DNA from: an uncultured Planctomycetaceae bacterium
Lineage (GTDB): Bacteria; Planctomycetota; Planctomycetia; Pirellulales; Pirellulaceae
Assembly (NCBI GenBank): GCA_937862885.1
Contig: CALMEE010000010.1
Span: 1 to 64,000, forward strand
Length of the DNA stretch: 64,000 bases
Reading direction: 5' to 3'
The notes beneath the pieces were generated by a model, which was given only the letters and a program-made list of their open reading frames with translations, did not search any database and was not told the DNA's origin. Shown one piece after another: positions 18,378 through 26,763 of this stretch (the stretch's first letter is position 1; each line of letters opens with the position of its first letter). The position numbers and the translations under genes were made by a program.

Positions 18378-19673
18378 TCAAACCGCCGCCTCCTCCGGTT
18401 TGGGGAAACTCAGCAGCAGGTCGCGATAGTATTCGTACTGCTTTTGCCTCAGTTCAATTTCTCGCGGCAAGCCTTCGCTGATCGAGTTGGTAAGGGCGTC
18501 GAATTTGTCGAGGATGGCGACGATTCGGGCTTGTTCAGTGAGCGATTTATCTGGGTCATCAGCGAACGGTATGGGGATTCTAAAATTCTTAATGATCGTC
18601 GAGTTTAAGTCACCTCTTGCACCCTGACCAAGTGATTTAAGGTTCTCATGATTGAAACTCACCCAATGGAAAACGTAGCGATAGAGCGCTTTGTCACTGT
18701 CAATTTCTAAGCAACCACAGTGCTGATTGGTGGTCAATGGGATTTTATTTATCGCTGATCGGCCGGCCGTCGCCCCCGATATCGCAATGATTACGCAATT
18801 CGCTGGAATCCATTTCGCAGCTGAATTATTCATGGCTGCCTCAGTTATGCAGACTTCAGTACGCTCGATATCGGCAAACTTGACCTCCTGCGTTCTTAAC
18901 CACGGGATGCTGCCACCTTCGTAAAATTCTGTTCTTCCCGCGGTTGGTGTTCCGCCTGAGTACCACTTCTTAGTCACTTCTCCCAGGGTCTTCCATTCCA
19001 CTTCGCCCTCTTCAAAAGTCAACAACTGATCGCGATAGTAGTTGTATTGTTTTTTGCGGGCGGTCAGCTCGGCGGTCAGCTCGGCGGTCAGCTCGGTAAA
19101 GGTGTCCAGAATGCGGACGATTTCGGCCTGGATCTCCAGCGATTTCTTCGGGTTCGACGGGCAGGGGATGGGGATGGGAAACGAATAAAGCTTGCCACTA
19201 TCGATCGAAGCTACCGATCCACCCGTCTTCCGCGCGGCTCGCAAAATATCTACGCCGCGTGACATAAGCAAATGAGCTATATAACGGGTGTTTATATTCT
19301 CATGTGGAATCACCGCCTTCATGTCTTGGTTAAGCGTTACCGGCACGGGAATGAATGCAGTGGGTAGTTTCTTATCCAAGATGCTAGAACGAACAACAAT
19401 AGCAACCGAGTTCGCAGGGACTAACCGTGTAGATGACCCATCAATAGCCGCCTCCGTGATGTAGTCCTCGGAGGAATCGACTATGGGCCGCCCCATATCT
19501 TTCGGTGAAACCCATGGGATCGTTCCGTTCTCCCAAAAATCATCACGTGTCTTTGAGGGCGTTCCTCCACCATACCATGTACCGATGTTTTTCAATGGAA
19601 TCCATTCAACTATAACCCCCTCCAGCAACTTGTTCAGCTTGTTGCCTTTGGATGGAAAACTCGTTTTGCTCAT
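18378..19673 (-). CDS. hsdS: Type I restriction-modification specificity subunit (HsdS)
   Basis: A 431-residue subunit that recognises the split DNA target for both methylation and cleavage. There are two target-recognition domains, ~20-170 and ~220-385, each with a GGTP motif (GTWYGGGTPS and WYSGGTPTAGR) and each followed by a conserved helix (ILDTFTEL... and ILDKFDALTNSI...). Residues 193-205 (TELTAELTAELTA) are a TAEL-type repeated spacer, encoded by three perfect 12-bp DNA repeats. In EcoR124I/EcoR124II, the number of such repeats changes the length of the non-specific gap in the target. The start ATG 19673 overlaps the stop of orf149 (ATGA), so its translation is likely coupled. The recognised sequence cannot be read from the protein. 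Confidence 0.93.
   Translation of the reverse strand: MSKTSFPSKGNKLNKLLEGVIVEWIPLKNIGTWYGGGTPSKTRDDFWENGTIPWVSPKDMGRPIVDSSEDYITEAAIDGSSTRLVPANSVAIVVRSSILDKKLPTAFIPVPVTLNQDMKAVIPHENINTRYIAHLLMSRGVDILRAARKTGGSVASIDSGKLYSFPIPIPCPSNPKKSLEIQAEIVRILDTFTELTAELTAELTARKKQYNYYRDQLLTFEEGEVEWKTLGEVTKKWYSGGTPTAGRTEFYEGGSIPWLRTQEVKFADIERTEVCITEAAMNNSAAKWIPANCVIIAISGATAGRSAINKIPLTTNQHCGCLEIDSDKALYRYVFHWVSFNHENLKSLGQGARGDLNSTIIKNFRIPIPFADDPDKSLTEQARIVAILDKFDALTNSISEGLPREIELRQKQYEYYRDLLLSFPKPEEAAV
19061..19096. repeat. Three perfect 12-bp repeats in hsdS
   Basis: CGGTCAGCTCGG occurs three times head to tail (19061-19072, 19073-19084, 19085-19096). Each unit encodes four residues, so gain or loss keeps the reading frame and alters the spacer between the two target-recognition domains. 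Confidence 0.92.
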
Positions 19674-20119
19674 TGCTCGCCCTCCTTGAGTTTCTTGATA
19701 TTGCGTTCTTCGGTCAACAAACGCATTTGGTGAATCGCAGTCTCGTTCAATCCAGCTTTCTTCGTAAACCCCTCGAATTCGAGGAAGTTAAAAGCAGCTT
19801 TATACAGTCCAAACGCAGGTGAATCCGCTCGCGTTGCTTTCGTTCGAACTGTCAACTGCTGATTGACAGTTGCCGGTTCTCGACCTTCTTCGATGGACGG
19901 AATGTTTTTGTTCAGCTTGTATTCCGCAATACCTATTGGCCGACTTTCGGAATCTTGGACTACAAGATTCCCCGGGAATTGTGCAAAAGCTTGTTGCACA
20001 ATCGCGGTAAGCAGTTTGTGGTTGTTCTGCGATACACAAACCCGTTTGTGTATCGCAAAATCGATATTGCAATACACAAATCCGGTAGCATATGCCAGGC
20101 GATACACAAAACCGTTCAT
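19670..20119 (-). CDS. Hypothetical protein between fic and hsdS (orf149)
   Basis: A 149-residue protein without a confident family. Its start overlaps the fic stop (ATGA at 20116-20119) and its stop overlaps the hsdS start (ATGA at 19670-19673), so it is very probably translated as part of the operon. Residues ~1-30 are an aromatic/hydrophobic repeat-like stretch (GFVYRLAYATGFVYC) encoded by the GATACACAAA array. Residues ~55-80 (PIGIAEYKLNKNIPSIEE) resemble the C-terminal end of DUF1016/YhcG-type PD-(D/E)xK proteins, but the catalytic part is missing. The C-terminus is basic (EERNIKKLKEGEQ). It may be a remnant fused to new sequence, or an accessory factor of the Fic/HsdS module. Confidence 0.6.
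   Translation of the reverse strand: MNGFVYRLAYATGFVYCNIDFAIHKRVCVSQNNHKLLTAIVQQAFAQFPGNLVVQDSESRPIGIAEYKLNKNIPSIEEGREPATVNQQLTVRTKATRADSPAFGLYKAAFNFLEFEGFTKKAGLNETAIHQMRLLTEERNIKKLKEGEQ
20029..20110. repeat. GATACACAAA motif array with inverted repeats
   Basis: Direct copies: GATACACAAA at 20031, AATACACAAA at 20071, GATACACAAA at 20101. One inverted copy, TTTGTGTATC, lies at 20045-20054. GCGATACACAAAC (20029-20041) and GTTTGTGTATCGC (20044-20056) are a perfect 13-bp inverted repeat with a 2-nt centre. A second inverted repeat, 13 of 14 matching, joins 20045-20058 and 20067-20080. The array lies inside the start of orf149, next to the fic stop. Spacings of 40 and 30 bp place direct copies on about the same helix face. 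Confidence 0.85.
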
Positions 20120-21219
20120 ACAACTTTCCTGCCCTCGGCGATGTTAAGGAGTTCGTGGAAGCACAGAACTGCGGCTCGCCTGCCACTACCTTGACGAAGC
20201 TCGCTTAAGATTCCCCCCTCCTTGAGCAGTCGGAGAAGGCCCATTGCCGTCGGTTTGTGAATCCCCGTTCGTTCGATGAAATTGGTCGTTTCAAAGATCG
20301 GTCGATCGAATAGGCCATCGAGCAAGTTGACGGTGTACTGGGAACGAGTCAGCACTTGAATCTGCTTCTTCATGCGTTCGTACAGGTCCATGATTCTCTT
20401 GACCTTGGCGTTGTTGCTTTTAGCCTGTTCGTTGATGCCGTTGAGGAAAAAAACGATCCAGCCGTTCCAATCACCTTTCCGAGAAATGTCTTGCAATCGT
20501 GCGTAGTACTCCTCCCGATGCGTCTCAAGATAGGAGCTCAAGTAGAACATGGGTTGGGAAAGCTTTTTCTTTTGGTAAAGAAACAGCGGAATCAAGATGC
20601 GGCCGATACGACCATTTCCGTCTTTGAATGGATGCAGCAATTCAAATTGAGCGTGAACAACGGCGGTTTGAAGCAATAGATCGATATCGTTCATTGCGAG
20701 GTAGTCTTGCCAAGCTCGTAAGTGATCTTGAAGCTGAAATGGATTCGGCGGCACAAAGGTCGCTTGTTCGATAGTGCATCCAAAACTGCCGATCCAATTC
20801 TGATCTTTGCGAAACTCCCCCGGAGTTTTGTCTTGCCCTCGGACACTGTTGAGCAAGGTCTTGTGGAGCTGACAAACCAACGAAAGCGTGATGGGTCGTT
20901 CCTCGAGGTAGTAGTGTCCAGAACGAAGCGCCTCGCGATAGTTGATAATTTCTTGGATATCCTCTCCCTTTTCGCCTGGCTTGATCATCCCGGCCTCTTG
21001 CTCAAGAACTTCGTCGACAGTCGCTTGAGTCCCTTCAATTTTCGAAGAAAGTACGGCTTCCTCGTTTGTCAAAGGTGATAGCATCACGGATGGGTTGACG
21101 ATACCTTGCAGCAATCCGTCATAGCGAGCCAATTCGGCATTGGCATCGCCCACCAAACCAAACAAACGTTTGTAGTCTAGCGGTTCGATGGGAAGTCGAT
21201 CAGGTTCGTATGGTTTCAT
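20116..21219 (-). CDS. Fic family protein (putative AMPylase) in the hsd operon
   Basis: A 367-residue Fic/DOC enzyme expected to transfer AMP or another nucleotide moiety to a protein hydroxyl. The Fic core motif is [12 protein letters not shown] at 196-207 with catalytic His196. An N-terminal inhibitory-helix motif, SSKIEG at 58-63 (S/TxxxE-G/N type), marks a self-inhibited class II Fic. The C-terminal ~100 residues ([20 protein letters not shown] and onward) form a winged-helix DNA-binding-like region. The start ATG 21219 overlaps the hsdM stop, and its stop overlaps the orf149 start, so it is coupled to both. Fic proteins are seen in other type I loci, but their function there is not settled. 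The target is unknown. Confidence 0.92.
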   Translation of the reverse strand: MKPYEPDRLPIEPLDYKRLFGLVGDANAELARYDGLLQGIVNPSVMLSPLTNEEAVLSSKIEGTQATVDEVLEQEAGMIKPGEKGEDIQEIINYREALRSGHYYLEERPITLSLVCQLHKTLLNSVRGQDKTPGEFRKDQNWIGSFGCTIEQATFVPPNPFQLQDHLRAWQDYLAMNDIDLLLQTAVVHAQFELLHPFKDGNGRIGRILIPLFLYQKKKLSQPMFYLSSYLETHREEYYARLQDISRKGDWNGWIVFFLNGINEQAKSNNAKVKRIMDLYERMKKQIQVLTRSQYTVNLLDGLFDRPIFETTNFIERTGIHKPTAMGLLRLLKEGGILSELRQGSGRRAAVLCFHELLNIAEGRKVV

Positions 21220-22787
21220 GCCTCCACCTCCTCACCTTCAATCTCTGCCACAATCGCATCAATCTCCGCCCGCAATTGGTCGATCCTGGCTACAGTCGTT
21301 TTCAGCTCGGCGTTGAGCCTGCCAATGTCCACTCGCTCGCGGGTGTCCTCCGCTTCGACATAGCTGCTGACTGACAGGTTATAGTCGTTGCCTACGATGT
21401 TGTCGAAATCAACGCTGCGGGCAAAGTGATCGGCATTCTCTTTGCTGTCGAAGACCTGCATAATCTTTTCAATATGTTCGTCCGTCAGCACGTTGTTGTT
21501 GGTTTCCTTCTTGAACAGTCCGCTAGCATCGATGAACTGAGTCGTGGTGTCGGTTTTGTGTTTGGACAGCACCAGAATATTCACCGCGATGGTGGTGCCA
21601 TAAAACAGATTCGGGGCCAGTGAGATCACCGTTTCCACGTAGTTGTTATCCACCAAGTACTTGCGAATCTTCTGTTCGGCTCCACCTCGGTAGAAAATGC
21701 CGGGAAAGCAAACGATCGCCGCTCGGCCTTTACTCGAAAGGTAACTCAGCGCGTGCAGCACAAAGGCAAAGTCGGCTTTGGATTTAGGTGCCAGCACTCC
21801 CGCCGGAGCAAAACGATCGTCGTTGATTAGGGTCGGGTCGTCGCTCCCCTTCCATTTCACCGAATAGGGTGGATTGGAGACGATGGCATCAAATGGCTTT
21901 TCGTCACCAAAATTTGGATCGATCAGGGTGTTGCCCAATTGGATGTTGAACTTGTCGTAGTTGATGTTGTGCAAGAACATGTTCATCCGAGCCAGGTTGT
22001 AGGTCGTGTGGTTGATCTCCTGGCCGAAGAAGCCCTCTTCGATGATGTGGGCATCAAAGTGTTTTTTGGCTTGCAGCAATAGCGAACCGCTGCCGCAGGC
22101 GGGGTCGAAAATCTTATTGACCTTGGTTTGCTTGTGCATGGCCAGTTGGGCAATCAGTTTGGACACATGCTGGGGCGTGAAAAACTCCCCTCCAGACTTG
22201 CCTGCGTTGGCTGCATAGTTGGAGATCAGAAACTCGTAGGCATCGCCGAACAAATCGATCTGGTTGCCATTAAAGTCCCCCCCATGGAACTCGCCAAAAT
22301 CCAAGCCTGCCACACCTTTCAGCACTGCCGCCAAGCGGGCATTTTTGTCCTTCACCGTGTTGCCTAGCCGGTTGCTGGTGGTGTCAAAATCAGCGAACAA
22401 GCCTTTGATGTCCCCTTCGGAAGGATAGCCATTGGCCGAAGATTCAATGGCAGCAAAGATCGCCGCCAGATCGGTATTCAGGCTTTCGTTGGTGTGGGCA
22501 TCTTTGGCGATGGTGGCAAACAACTGGCTGGGGTAGATAAAGTACCCTTTGGTTTTGATCGCGTCATCTTTGATTTCTGGCGTGATCACGCTATCGGGCA
22601 GTTCGGCGTAGCGGATGCTGTCGTCACCGGCTTCGATGTACAGGGCAAAGTTCTCGCTGATAAAGCGGTAGAACAGGGTGCCCAGGACATACTGCTTAAA
22701 ATCCCAGCCATCCACGGCACCGCGAACGTCATTGGCGATTTGCCAGATCTGGCGTTGCAGGGCGGCACGTTGTTGGGCTCCGGTCAT
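21216..22787 (-). CDS. hsdM: Type I restriction-modification methyltransferase subunit (HsdM)
   Basis: A 523-residue N6-adenine DNA methyltransferase. It protects host DNA in an M2S complex and is needed for restriction with HsdR. The N-terminal HsdM domain spans ~1-150. The methyltransferase domain has the SAM-binding motif [13 protein letters not shown] and the catalytic NPPY at 305-308. [18 protein letters not shown] precedes it, as usual for the family. The start ATG 22787 is preceded by AAGGAA (about ten bases upstream). A REP pair and a small HTH gene lie just upstream. The stop overlaps the fic start. Confidence 0.95.
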   Translation of the reverse strand: MTGAQQRAALQRQIWQIANDVRGAVDGWDFKQYVLGTLFYRFISENFALYIEAGDDSIRYAELPDSVITPEIKDDAIKTKGYFIYPSQLFATIAKDAHTNESLNTDLAAIFAAIESSANGYPSEGDIKGLFADFDTTSNRLGNTVKDKNARLAAVLKGVAGLDFGEFHGGDFNGNQIDLFGDAYEFLISNYAANAGKSGGEFFTPQHVSKLIAQLAMHKQTKVNKIFDPACGSGSLLLQAKKHFDAHIIEEGFFGQEINHTTYNLARMNMFLHNINYDKFNIQLGNTLIDPNFGDEKPFDAIVSNPPYSVKWKGSDDPTLINDDRFAPAGVLAPKSKADFAFVLHALSYLSSKGRAAIVCFPGIFYRGGAEQKIRKYLVDNNYVETVISLAPNLFYGTTIAVNILVLSKHKTDTTTQFIDASGLFKKETNNNVLTDEHIEKIMQVFDSKENADHFARSVDFDNIVGNDYNLSVSSYVEAEDTRERVDIGRLNAELKTTVARIDQLRAEIDAIVAEIEGEEVEA

Positions 22788-22829
22788 GTAGTGGTTGTTC
22801 CTTCGTGATGTTCGGGGCTAAATGTTGTT

Positions 22830-22910
22830 AGCAGGAGGGCGCGAGCCTTCCGGTGACATCGGCTGAATCGGTGACACATTAAAACCGGGCGGCTTGCGCC
22901 GCTACGCTTT
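22830..22910. repeat. Diverged REP pair upstream of hsdM
   Basis: Arm 1 AGCAGGAGGGCGCGAGCCTT (22830-22849) then CCGGT; arm 2 ACCGGGCGGCTTGCGCCGCT (22884-22903). It is related to the three pairs around the RAYT but more diverged, and lies 43 bp upstream of the hsdM start. Confidence 0.7.
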
Positions 22911-22920
22911 ATATGAATGC

Positions 22921-23121
22921 TTAAGCCTGGGGCTTCAACGGGTTCGCCGCTTTCTTCAGCAGCTTGTCCAGATCACTTCGTTTGAACAGTCGATAGCCGT
23001 TCACTGGATTCCGGTGCATCGGAATATCGCCACGGGCGGCCCAATTACGAATCGTGTTGTGGTGGACGCCGAGATACTCGGCTGCTTGTGCAGTGTGCAA
23101 GTAATCAGTCAATTTGTTCAT
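22921..23121 (-). CDS. Helix-turn-helix protein, excisionase/MerR-like
   Basis: A 66-residue DNA-binding protein. TAQAAEYLGVHHNTIRNWAA followed by a wing (GYRLFKRSDLDKLL) is the MerR/excisionase-type winged HTH. Likely a transcription regulator of the downstream hsdM-fic-orf149-hsdS operon, or a former recombination directionality factor; no integrase is nearby. It is followed by the REP pair and then hsdM on the same strand. Start ATG 23121. Confidence 0.82.
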   Translation of the reverse strand: MNKLTDYLHTAQAAEYLGVHHNTIRNWAARGDIPMHRNPVNGYRLFKRSDLDKLLKKAANPLKPQA

Positions 23122-23655
23122 TGGACACGTCCCCCTTTCTTATCGCCCGTTAAACGCCTGATTGGGCTGCTCGCCTAGTTTATCAAGCCCTGCGTGCCGG
23201 CACCATACGCCCGAATCTCCCCGACAGATTTGGCCATGATTCGCCAAGTTCGTCGAGTCATAAAAATACCTGCTCGAATCTTGCCAGCCGCGCTTGAGCT
23301 GTTTCGATTTCCATTGTTCCAGGTGTGTTGTTGCAAAACGAATTTACAAACCGCCAATGGCGACAGGAGCGACGCGAACTCGAGAGTTCAATTGCTATAG
23401 CGCAGCCTAGCGAGGCATTGACTCACTCCCAGGAGGTGGCCAAGATCATGCCCGAACTGGCCAGCATGCGAGAAACCCTCTAATCGGCCAATCCAACCAG
23501 AATGCGGGCAGGATTGGCGGTCACCATCAGAGAAATCAATCGCTATTGGAAGCAGTGAGGCTCGCGAAAATGGCAATTTGAGCGGCGTGTGATTACGCTC
23601 GGTATATCCTCGTTCCTGTTGGTTCGCTCCTTGAGCCGAGCTGCAACTGTAAGAA
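23122..23655. other. Right border of the accessory block
   Basis: A 534-bp region between the HTH gene and the xylose isomerase stop. It should hold the promoter of the restriction operon near 23122-23250. No recognisable gene, integrase or attachment-site repeat is seen. Confidence 0.45.
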
Positions 23656-24966
23656 TTAAATGAATCGATTGATGAAATTCTCTAACATCTCTTGCCGACC
23701 GCTGAAGGATTTGCTGACTCCGCCACGTTCTAGCATTAGCTTCTCAAGCGTGGCGAAGTCATGTTCACCATTCTCAATGGCCTTTCCCAACTCATCATTC
23801 CAACTCGAATAGCGTGCATCGATCAACTTGTTTAAGCCTCCATCCGCTCGAATTGCTGCAGCGATTTTCAAGCCGCGGGCAAAAGCATCCATTCCGCCTA
23901 TATGTGCGTAAAACAGATCGATCGGATCAATACTTTCACGCCGCACTTTGGCGTCAAAATTGACTCCGCCGGGCGCAAGACCGCCATGCTTAAGCAGGGT
24001 GAGCATAATTTCGGTGGTTAGATAAAGATCCGTCGGAAATTGATCGGTGTCCCAGCCAAGCAGCGTGTCCCCTCGATTCGCGTCGATGGAACCCAACATA
24101 CCCTGAATCGCCGCGTATTCCAATTCGTGCATCATGGTATGCCCGGCGAGCGTGGCATGGTTTGTTTCGATGTTCAATTTGAAGTGTTCAGTCAAATCGT
24201 ACCCACGCAGAAAATTGATGCACGCGGCGACGTCGCTGTCATATTGATGTTTCGTCGGTTCTTTGGGTTTTGGTTCAATCAAGAATTGACCCGTGAATCC
24301 AATTTGTTTTGCGTAGTCCACTGCCAAATGAAAGAATTTGGCCAGATGATCCAGTTCTCGTTTTAGGTCCGTGTTCCATAGGTTTTGGTAGCCTTCGCGG
24401 CCTCCCCAAAAAACGAAATTTTCTCCCCCTAGTCGCATTGTCACTTCGAGGCATTTTTTTACTTGGGAGGCGGCAAAAGCAAAGACCTCAGCGTCTGGGC
24501 TAGTGGCCGCGCCATGCATGTACCGAGGATGGCTGAACAAATTCGAAGTGCCCCAAAGCAACTTGACTCCCGTACGCTGCATTTCCTGTTCGATGACGTC
24601 AATGATCCGATCGAGATTGCGATTCGACTCCTGCAGCGTCGCCCCTTCCGGAGAGATATCGCGATCATGGAAGGCAAAATATGGTGCGCCAAGCTTCTCA
24701 ATGAATTCGAATGCCACGTGCACACGTCGAATCGCGTTTTCGACCGAATCAGTTCCATCCTCCCAAGGTCGAACCATCGTCGCAGCCCCAAAAGGATCGA
24801 CGCCATTGCCGCGAAACGTATGCCAGTAAACGACACTAAATCGAAAGTGTTCGCGCATCGACTTCCCCTCGACAACTTCGTTAGCATTGTACCAGCGGAA
24901 TGCCAACGGGTTATCGGAGTCAGGGCCTTCATATTTGATGTGATTGACTTCTGAGAAGAATGTCAT
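23656..24966 (-). CDS. xylA: Xylose isomerase
   Basis: A 436-residue cytoplasmic TIM-barrel enzyme that converts D-xylose to D-xylulose (also glucose to fructose) with two divalent metals. Signatures: [12 protein letters not shown] with the catalytic His/Asp pair, [13 protein letters not shown] with metal-binding Glu, [15 protein letters not shown], and [17 protein letters not shown] with the metal-site Asp/Glu residues. The length is normal for the long (class II) family. There is no xylulokinase or xylose transporter in the window. An SDR gene ends 78 bp upstream on the same strand. Confidence 0.97.
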   Translation of the reverse strand: MTFFSEVNHIKYEGPDSDNPLAFRWYNANEVVEGKSMREHFRFSVVYWHTFRGNGVDPFGAATMVRPWEDGTDSVENAIRRVHVAFEFIEKLGAPYFAFHDRDISPEGATLQESNRNLDRIIDVIEQEMQRTGVKLLWGTSNLFSHPRYMHGAATSPDAEVFAFAASQVKKCLEVTMRLGGENFVFWGGREGYQNLWNTDLKRELDHLAKFFHLAVDYAKQIGFTGQFLIEPKPKEPTKHQYDSDVAACINFLRGYDLTEHFKLNIETNHATLAGHTMMHELEYAAIQGMLGSIDANRGDTLLGWDTDQFPTDLYLTTEIMLTLLKHGGLAPGGVNFDAKVRRESIDPIDLFYAHIGGMDAFARGLKIAAAIRADGGLNKLIDARYSSWNDELGKAIENGEHDFATLEKLMLERGGVSKSFSGRQEMLENFINRFI

Positions 24967-25044
24967 ATTAGATTTATTCCAATGAGTATTAGGTTTCAGT
25001 TAAAATCCATTGATTTGGAGCCGATCCGGGACACACCTAGCGGA

Positions 25045-25851
25045 CTATCCCCGCATCATTCGGCGCAGCAACCAATCGCCAAGCGGAGGTGAATAAGCGA
25101 GCAGCGTGAAGAGAAATCGAGCACGCAAAGGGAAAATAATCTCACGCCACCGTCTTTCGCAGCCGCGCACGATCTTTTTTGCCAGAACGTCGGGACTGAT
25201 TCCCTCGACCTTAGCTCCAGCCGCCGGCAACTTAGCTTGTTCCGGCAAATGTTTTGCTTCGCTATGGTATCGCTCGCCTGAATCATGTCTACGCACGGGG
25301 CCTGGACAGACGAGCATATAATGCATGTTTTTTGGACCCTCCAAACGCAATTGGTGCGTGTACGAGGCCAATGCAAACTTGCTTGCCGAATAGGGACCAA
25401 GGTATGGCCAAGCCGTTTTGGCCGCCAAGGACCCAATGTTCACGACGTGGCCATCTGTCTTAATTAGATGCGGCATTGCCAGGCGCGTGCATGTTACTGC
25501 CGACAAGAAGTTGATTTCCATGAACTTGCGAAATTCATCGACGGTCGCTTCCTGCAACGATATTCGCGTCGATCGCCCGACATTATTCACTAACACATCC
25601 AAACGACTAAACTTATCGATGAGTTGTTTGATCGCAACCGATACCTGTGACTCCAACGTCACATCGGCCACGACCGACTCCGCGCGAATCCCCTCATTGG
25701 CCAATTCGTTGCATGCGTCCTGTAAACTCGATTGCTGCCGTCCTAGCAGCACGGTGATTGCGCCGTGTAAGCCGAACTGCCGAGCAATATGGAAGCCCAG
25801 ACCGGCTGACCCGCCGGTAACCAGGACCACCTTTTCCTTCCAATTCTTCAT
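25045..25851 (-). CDS. Short-chain dehydrogenase/reductase
   Basis: A 268-residue NAD(P)-dependent oxidoreductase. The Rossmann motif TGGSAGLG is at 12-19, the structural NNVG at 89-92, and the catalytic Ser141, Tyr154 and Lys158 lie in IGSLAAK and YSASKFAL. An Arg near position 38 (LLGRQQ) after the second strand suggests NADPH preference. The C-terminal ~40 residues are hydrophobic and basic (RFLFTLLAYSPPLGDWLLRR), a possible membrane association. The substrate is unknown. It lies upstream of xylA on the same strand, so it might share a transcript. Confidence 0.9.
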   Translation of the reverse strand: MKNWKEKVVLVTGGSAGLGFHIARQFGLHGAITVLLGRQQSSLQDACNELANEGIRAESVVADVTLESQVSVAIKQLIDKFSRLDVLVNNVGRSTRISLQEATVDEFRKFMEINFLSAVTCTRLAMPHLIKTDGHVVNIGSLAAKTAWPYLGPYSASKFALASYTHQLRLEGPKNMHYMLVCPGPVRRHDSGERYHSEAKHLPEQAKLPAAGAKVEGISPDVLAKKIVRGCERRWREIIFPLRARFLFTLLAYSPPLGDWLLRRMMRG

Positions 25852-26136
25852 GAATTAAATTTCGTCAGTTCAGTCGATATGTCAAATTATGTTGTCCGGC
25901 CGCCATGCGATTGCCAGCAAGCTGAAGATGATAGCATTTAGCGTAGGATTCGAAAACTGTTTATGTTCAGTTGAAACTCACGGATGCTGTCGCTCTTTTA
26001 CCTGAGGGTTCTTTGGCCAACAGTCGTCCCGGCACGCGAAAACTGGAAAACTTGATAAAGTTTAACGATCAGGTTGCCGATACCGATTGTAACAAATGGG
26101 TGGGTTTAATGACACCAATGCGCAAGGACAAAGCTG

Positions 26137-26589
26137 ATGTTAGTTCCTAATGGTAACCGATCATTTTTTGCGGCCGTGAGTTTGCTAGTCGGTTGTTTGC
26201 TTTCTAGCGGTTGTGGTTTGAACAGACAAAACGTGGGGAACGAGTTATCGATGCAAATGGAGCCAGCAGCAGGCGAATTTCTTGTGCGGATGGAGTTCCC
26301 GATTGGCGAACCGAAGATGCACCGCGGTGAGATACGCGGGTCAATGACAGTCCAGGACGCGCTCGTTCAGTCTGGGGCGACAAGAAGATATCGCACAATG
26401 CAAATCACAATCTTACGCGAAATCCCGGGACATTCACGGCCGGTTCGACTTGATGTGGACTACGAGACGAGTCGCAAAACGGTGGTGGAATCTCAAAATT
26501 ACGCCATTCATCCCGGCGATCGAATCCTGATTCGTCCCAAAGATGACAACATGATTTCGAATCTGCTCAATAAAGCAACCGGCTTGTAA
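26137..26589 (+). CDS. Small lipoprotein with SLBB/export-like C-terminus
   Basis: A 150-residue lipoprotein. A hydrophobic signal (FFAAVSLLVGCLLSSGC) ends in the lipobox LSSGC, so the Cys should be lipidated. The mature part has beta-rich segments and ends in NYAIHPGDRILIRPKDDN, which resembles the GD-x-I/V pattern of SLBB/Wza-type polysaccharide export domains. AAGGAC-like bases precede ATG 26137. It may belong to envelope or polysaccharide handling, but the family is unrecognised. Confidence 0.65.
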   Translation: MLVPNGNRSFFAAVSLLVGCLLSSGCGLNRQNVGNELSMQMEPAAGEFLVRMEFPIGEPKMHRGEIRGSMTVQDALVQSGATRRYRTMQITILREIPGHSRPVRLDVDYETSRKTVVESQNYAIHPGDRILIRPKDDNMISNLLNKATGL

Positions 26590-26763
26590 TCATTCGATTG
26601 TGTCCCCGATCGTGACTTAGCGACAATTTGTTCGCGCGACGTCGATTCCAAATGGTGCGGCAACTTGGTGTGTCGCATTAAGCAGCCATGCCGACACAAG
26701 ACTTCGATACGCAAACAATGCTTTGTAGTTTAAGATATCGGTTCCGTTAAGCTCACAACCTGC

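Noticed and set aside
23656-25851. Xylose utilisation operon
   Set aside because: Only xylA is recognisable; no xylulokinase, transporter or xylose regulator is nearby, and the SDR has no known link to xylose.
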